A stretch of DNA of 23,106 bases from Candidatus Peregrinibacteria bacterium (GTDB lineage: Bacteria; Patescibacteriota; Gracilibacteria; UBA1369), in contig WJJQ01000061.1 of the NCBI GenBank assembly GCA_014729615.1, forward strand, positions 1-23,106, written 5' to 3'. The position numbers and the translations under genes are program-made. The notes beneath the pieces are model-generated. The model saw only the letters and a program-made list of their open reading frames with translations, did not search any database and had not been told where the DNA came from. Below, in pieces: positions 21,760 through 23,106 of the stretch; the first letter of the stretch is position 1, and every line of letters begins with the position of its first letter.

Positions 21760-21809
21760 TTCTAGATTATTACGTTATTATCAGTGACTACAATTTTTAA
21801 TCCATTTAA

Positions 21810-23106
21810 ATGCAATCGGCACTCAAGCTAAAAAAGTCAAAACTTCAAAATATTTTCAAAGCACTCTCATTGGCAATATTTGTTTTTTTAATGGGAGTGG
21901 GTGCAAGCACAACAGTCGCTGCTCAATATGAGCCTGTTTCAACTTTTATTTCGGAAGTTAAAAATCCGCCGATACCCTTTTCTTCTATAGCCGTCGCATG
22001 GGATGAAGAGGAGCCGCTTGGAACCGAAGCAGAAATTTTTATTAGATTTCAAAATAATGAAGGTTGGACCGAGTGGCAGGATCTTCACCCCTCAATCGAT
22101 AAAAAATATGAAAACGAAAACGTAAAACCGACGGCCTTTATTACGACTGACCTTTCCGGTGCTTATCAATATAAAGTGGAGCTTTCAACCGAAAATAAAA
22201 CCATTACTCCCAAGATTTCAAATATTGAAATAACTTTTGTGCATGCTCATGACGCGAAGGAAACGGAACAACTGGACAACACGGTCACACTGGCCGATAA
22301 CGAAAACCTAAGCAGTAGAATAGATTACGGTCTTGATATCATTACAAGAAACGAATGGGGAGCCAATGAAACTTTGCGTGTCTGGAGTGAAGACAGGCCG
22401 CCTGAACAGCTGGCAAGCTTACCCGATGATTTCTACGATAAATATGCGGATGAAATGAAAATAATTAGGGAGGTGGCCTACAACGCCAGCGGTGAAAAAC
22501 TGACTTGGCCTCTTGAATATCCCGAGGAAGTATCAAAAATTATTGTACATCATACGGCAACTACAAAAAATCTGGATAATCCGGAACAGGCGATCCGCGA
22601 CATTTATTATTATCATACAATGACAAGAGGATGGGGCGACATTGGATACAATTACATTATTGATCCGTTGGGAAGAATTTACGAAGGAAGATATGGAGGT
22701 GATGGAGTCGTGGCGGCCCACGCGGGTGGCAGAAACGTGGGGAGTATAGGCATTGCTATTCTTGGGGATTATCATAATGGGGAGCCGACAACTGCTTCAA
22801 TTAATTCATTGACGGCTTTAATCAAAGCGAAATCCGGTCAGTTTAACATTAATACAACCGGTTCCGGCTCTTTTAGAGGGGATTATTTGCCAAACATTAT
22901 CGGCCACCGCGATGTGGGAAGCACAACTTGTCCGGGTGACCAGCTTTACGATATGCTGCCAAGAATTCGTGCGAGCGCCAAAGACGGTTTGTCTACAACT
23001 TTTATTGATAGACGTCGTGTTTCAAGGACCACCGAAAGGCCATACGACTATGACCTTGAAGGCACTTTAAAAATCCCGACCTATGAAGTGGCCTTAAAAC
23101 AAAGCA
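21810..23106 (+). CDS. Secreted N-acetylmuramoyl-L-alanine amidase (Amidase_2/PGRP), partial at right edge
   Basis: The frame opens at the ATG at 21810 and stays open to the window end (432 codons seen). A basic N-terminus and hydrophobic helix (residues ~15-38, ending TTVAA) form a signal peptide. Residues ~40-170 resemble a beta-sandwich with WTEWQDL, of the kind found in front of PGRP-type amidases. The amidase domain (about 180-390) has RNEWGAN, IIVHHTAT with zinc ligand His247, GDIGYNYIIDPLGRIYEGR, and GHRDVGSTTCPGD with ligands His366 and Cys374. It cleaves the bond between muramic acid and L-alanine in peptidoglycan, outside the membrane. A further C-terminal part, perhaps wall-binding, lies beyond the window. 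Confidence 0.92.
   Translation, partial: MQSALKLKKSKLQNIFKALSLAIFVFLMGVGASTTVAAQYEPVSTFISEVKNPPIPFSSIAVAWDEEEPLGTEAEIFIRFQNNEGWTEWQDLHPSIDKKYENENVKPTAFITTDLSGAYQYKVELSTENKTITPKISNIEITFVHAHDAKETEQLDNTVTLADNENLSSRIDYGLDIITRNEWGANETLRVWSEDRPPEQLASLPDDFYDKYADEMKIIREVAYNASGEKLTWPLEYPEEVSKIIVHHTATTKNLDNPEQAIRDIYYYHTMTRGWGDIGYNYIIDPLGRIYEGRYGGDGVVAAHAGGRNVGSIGIAILGDYHNGEPTTASINSLTALIKAKSGQFNINTTGSGSFRGDYLPNIIGHRDVGSTTCPGDQLYDMLPRIRASAKDGLSTTFIDRRRVSRTTERPYDYDLEGTLKIPTYEVALKQS

Overview
The window looks like a compact, AT-rich bacterial chromosome segment that uses the standard code. TGA ends the phosphoribosyltransferase gene, TAG ends several others, and no gene needs a recoded stop. The gene set suggests a Patescibacteria (CPR) type genome, perhaps near Peregrinibacteria: a pilin with an ARARDAARK-type stem, a Lys-rich PBP1A, large secreted beta-helix and hydrolase proteins, few Shine-Dalgarno sites and tightly packed genes. 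There is no rRNA or marker set here, so this placement is inference. No tRNA, rRNA, CRISPR array or insertion sequence was found.

Left part (1-7359): a type IV pilin fragment broken by an amber codon runs off the left edge. Divergent from it is a 644-residue single-pass membrane protein of unknown function. Next come a zinc-type ABC uptake operon on the minus strand (znuA-znuC-znuB), a small helical protein, a CNNM/CorC-type DUF21-CBS membrane protein, and a CsoR-family repressor. The repressor is followed by a consensus promoter carrying a CsoR-like G-tract, which drives a Cys-rich DUF4395 membrane protein.

Middle (7352-15753): a 931-residue secreted beta-helix protein with phage-tail-like linkers, a hypoxanthine phosphoribosyltransferase, a HAD phosphatase, a DnaQ-like exonuclease and a secreted SLH-M23 peptidase. 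A promoter whose spacer is exactly an 18-bp perfect palindrome precedes a 54-codon basic gene that is easily missed. It is followed by a translationally coupled pair: a putative HEXXH metallopeptidase and a UPF0489 protein.

Right part (15750-23106): a pbp1A-rsmE operon, a 46-residue histone H1-like peptide gene with its own terminator, RNase HI, thioredoxin, a 57-nt near-perfect palindrome, an unknown 422-residue protein, and the start of a secreted zinc amidase that continues past the right edge.

Themes: cell-envelope building and remodelling (PBP1A, M23, amidase, pilin, beta-helix), metal handling (Znu, CsoR-like, CNNM), nucleic-acid housekeeping, and a mixed initiation style in which several -10 boxes sit 6-8 nt before the ATG (probable leaderless mRNAs). 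Convergent genes repeatedly overlap by 4-20 nt.
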